64,000 nt of DNA, taken from the NCBI RefSeq assembly GCF_900519355.1, contig NZ_ULHE01000003.1, positions 186,001 to 250,000 on the forward strand, written 5' to 3'. Source of the stretch: Corynebacterium lactis (GTDB lineage Bacteria > Actinomycetota > Actinomycetes > Mycobacteriales > Mycobacteriaceae). This document shows, piece by piece, positions 63,842 to 64,000 of this stretch (its first letter is position 1; the number at the start of each line of letters is the position of its first letter). Both the position numbers and the translations under genes were made by a program. The notes under the pieces were generated by a model that was not told the DNA's origin, ran no database searches, and saw nothing but the letters and a program-made list of their open reading frames with translations.

Positions 63842-64000
63842 ATGGGCACAACTTCCACTCCCGAGACCCCGGACCCCGGCGAATTCCGCAGCACACTCCG
63901 CAAAGGGCCGTTGGAGAAAGGCGCACTGAGGAAGGCGCTCCTGGAAAATCGCGCCCGCCGAACGACAGAGCAACGGCGAGCGCTCGACGAGTCCCTCCGC
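63842..64000 (+). CDS. 5-formyltetrahydrofolate cyclo-ligase, N-terminus only
   Basis: Fifty-three codons to the window edge, starting MGTTSTPETPDPGEFR and then LRKALLENRARRTTEQRRA, the helix that opens 5-FTHF cyclo-ligase (MTHFS) proteins. This gene is normally divergent from galU in corynebacteria. The catalytic part lies outside the window. Confidence 0.75.
   Translation, partial: MGTTSTPETPDPGEFRSTLRKGPLEKGALRKALLENRARRTTEQRRALDESLR

Overview
The window is high-GC actinobacterial DNA that best fits Corynebacterium. The grounds are an Rpf-type resuscitation factor, a UPF0182 giant membrane protein beside a PPA1309-family gene, the galU-glp-rimJ-glpR cluster, a Pmt mannosyltransferase divergent from rsmI, an IS1249-like element, a WhiB-type regulator and many leaderless-type promoters. 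I assign the genus by recognising families and gene order; the species is not resolved.

Positions 1 to about 23.0 kb are the end of an integrated conjugative element (ICE). It abuts an initiator tRNA gene (23344-23417, minus strand) and continues beyond position 1. Reading leftwards from the tRNA: an XRE regulator and a divergent excisionase-like gene; a 2.9-kb block with three GNAT acetyltransferase genes on the plus strand, fully antisense to a chain of minus-strand ORFs linked by TAATG/TGATG junctions; a winged-helix replication-initiator-like gene carrying palindromic iterons inside its own coding sequence; a WhiB-like gene; then a long, tightly packed minus-strand type IV secretion operon. 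That operon encodes a repeat-rich secreted protein, a cutinase-like surface protein, an atypical P-loop protein, two pilin-sized membrane proteins, a lipoprotein, VirB6-like, SCO6880-like and VirB4-like proteins, an IS3 OrfA-like helix-turn-helix protein and a four-domain cell-wall hydrolase. It ends in a two-gene metal-type permease pair joined by ATGA overlaps to the transfer genes. No integrase, relaxase or complete coupling protein is visible in this part.

Positions 23.4-31.4 kb are core chromosome: tRNA-fMet, UPF0182, PPA1309, a secreted GDSL lipase, DUF554, an NSS symporter and a PEP-mutase-family enzyme. Positions 31.4-37.8 kb are a small accessory island next to ssrA. It holds a YefM/YoeB toxin-antitoxin pair, a SAM-I/IV-type riboswitch ahead of an unknown 72-aa protein, a decayed IS3-family element, a three-gene operon with two secreted proteins, an hsdR 3' remnant and an IS1249-like element with a near-perfect 8-bp target duplication.

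Positions 37.9-64 kb are core again: ssrA and smpB; AbgT, CDF and BCCT transporters; an acyl-CoA ligase; an ABC-F ATPase; a Nudix hydrolase; rsmA, rpfB, tatD, metG, pabB, rsmI and pmt; a zinc-finger membrane protein; DoxX; and the galU-glp-rimJ-glpR cluster, which joins sugar-nucleotide supply to a divisome-associated gephyrin-like system. It ends at the start of a 5-formyl-THF cyclo-ligase gene.

At least four otherwise normal core genes (DUF554, abgT, rpfB, pabB), and probably a fifth (the PEP-mutase-family gene), contain apparent single-base deletions between about 29 and 53 kb. This may reflect sequence quality rather than biology.
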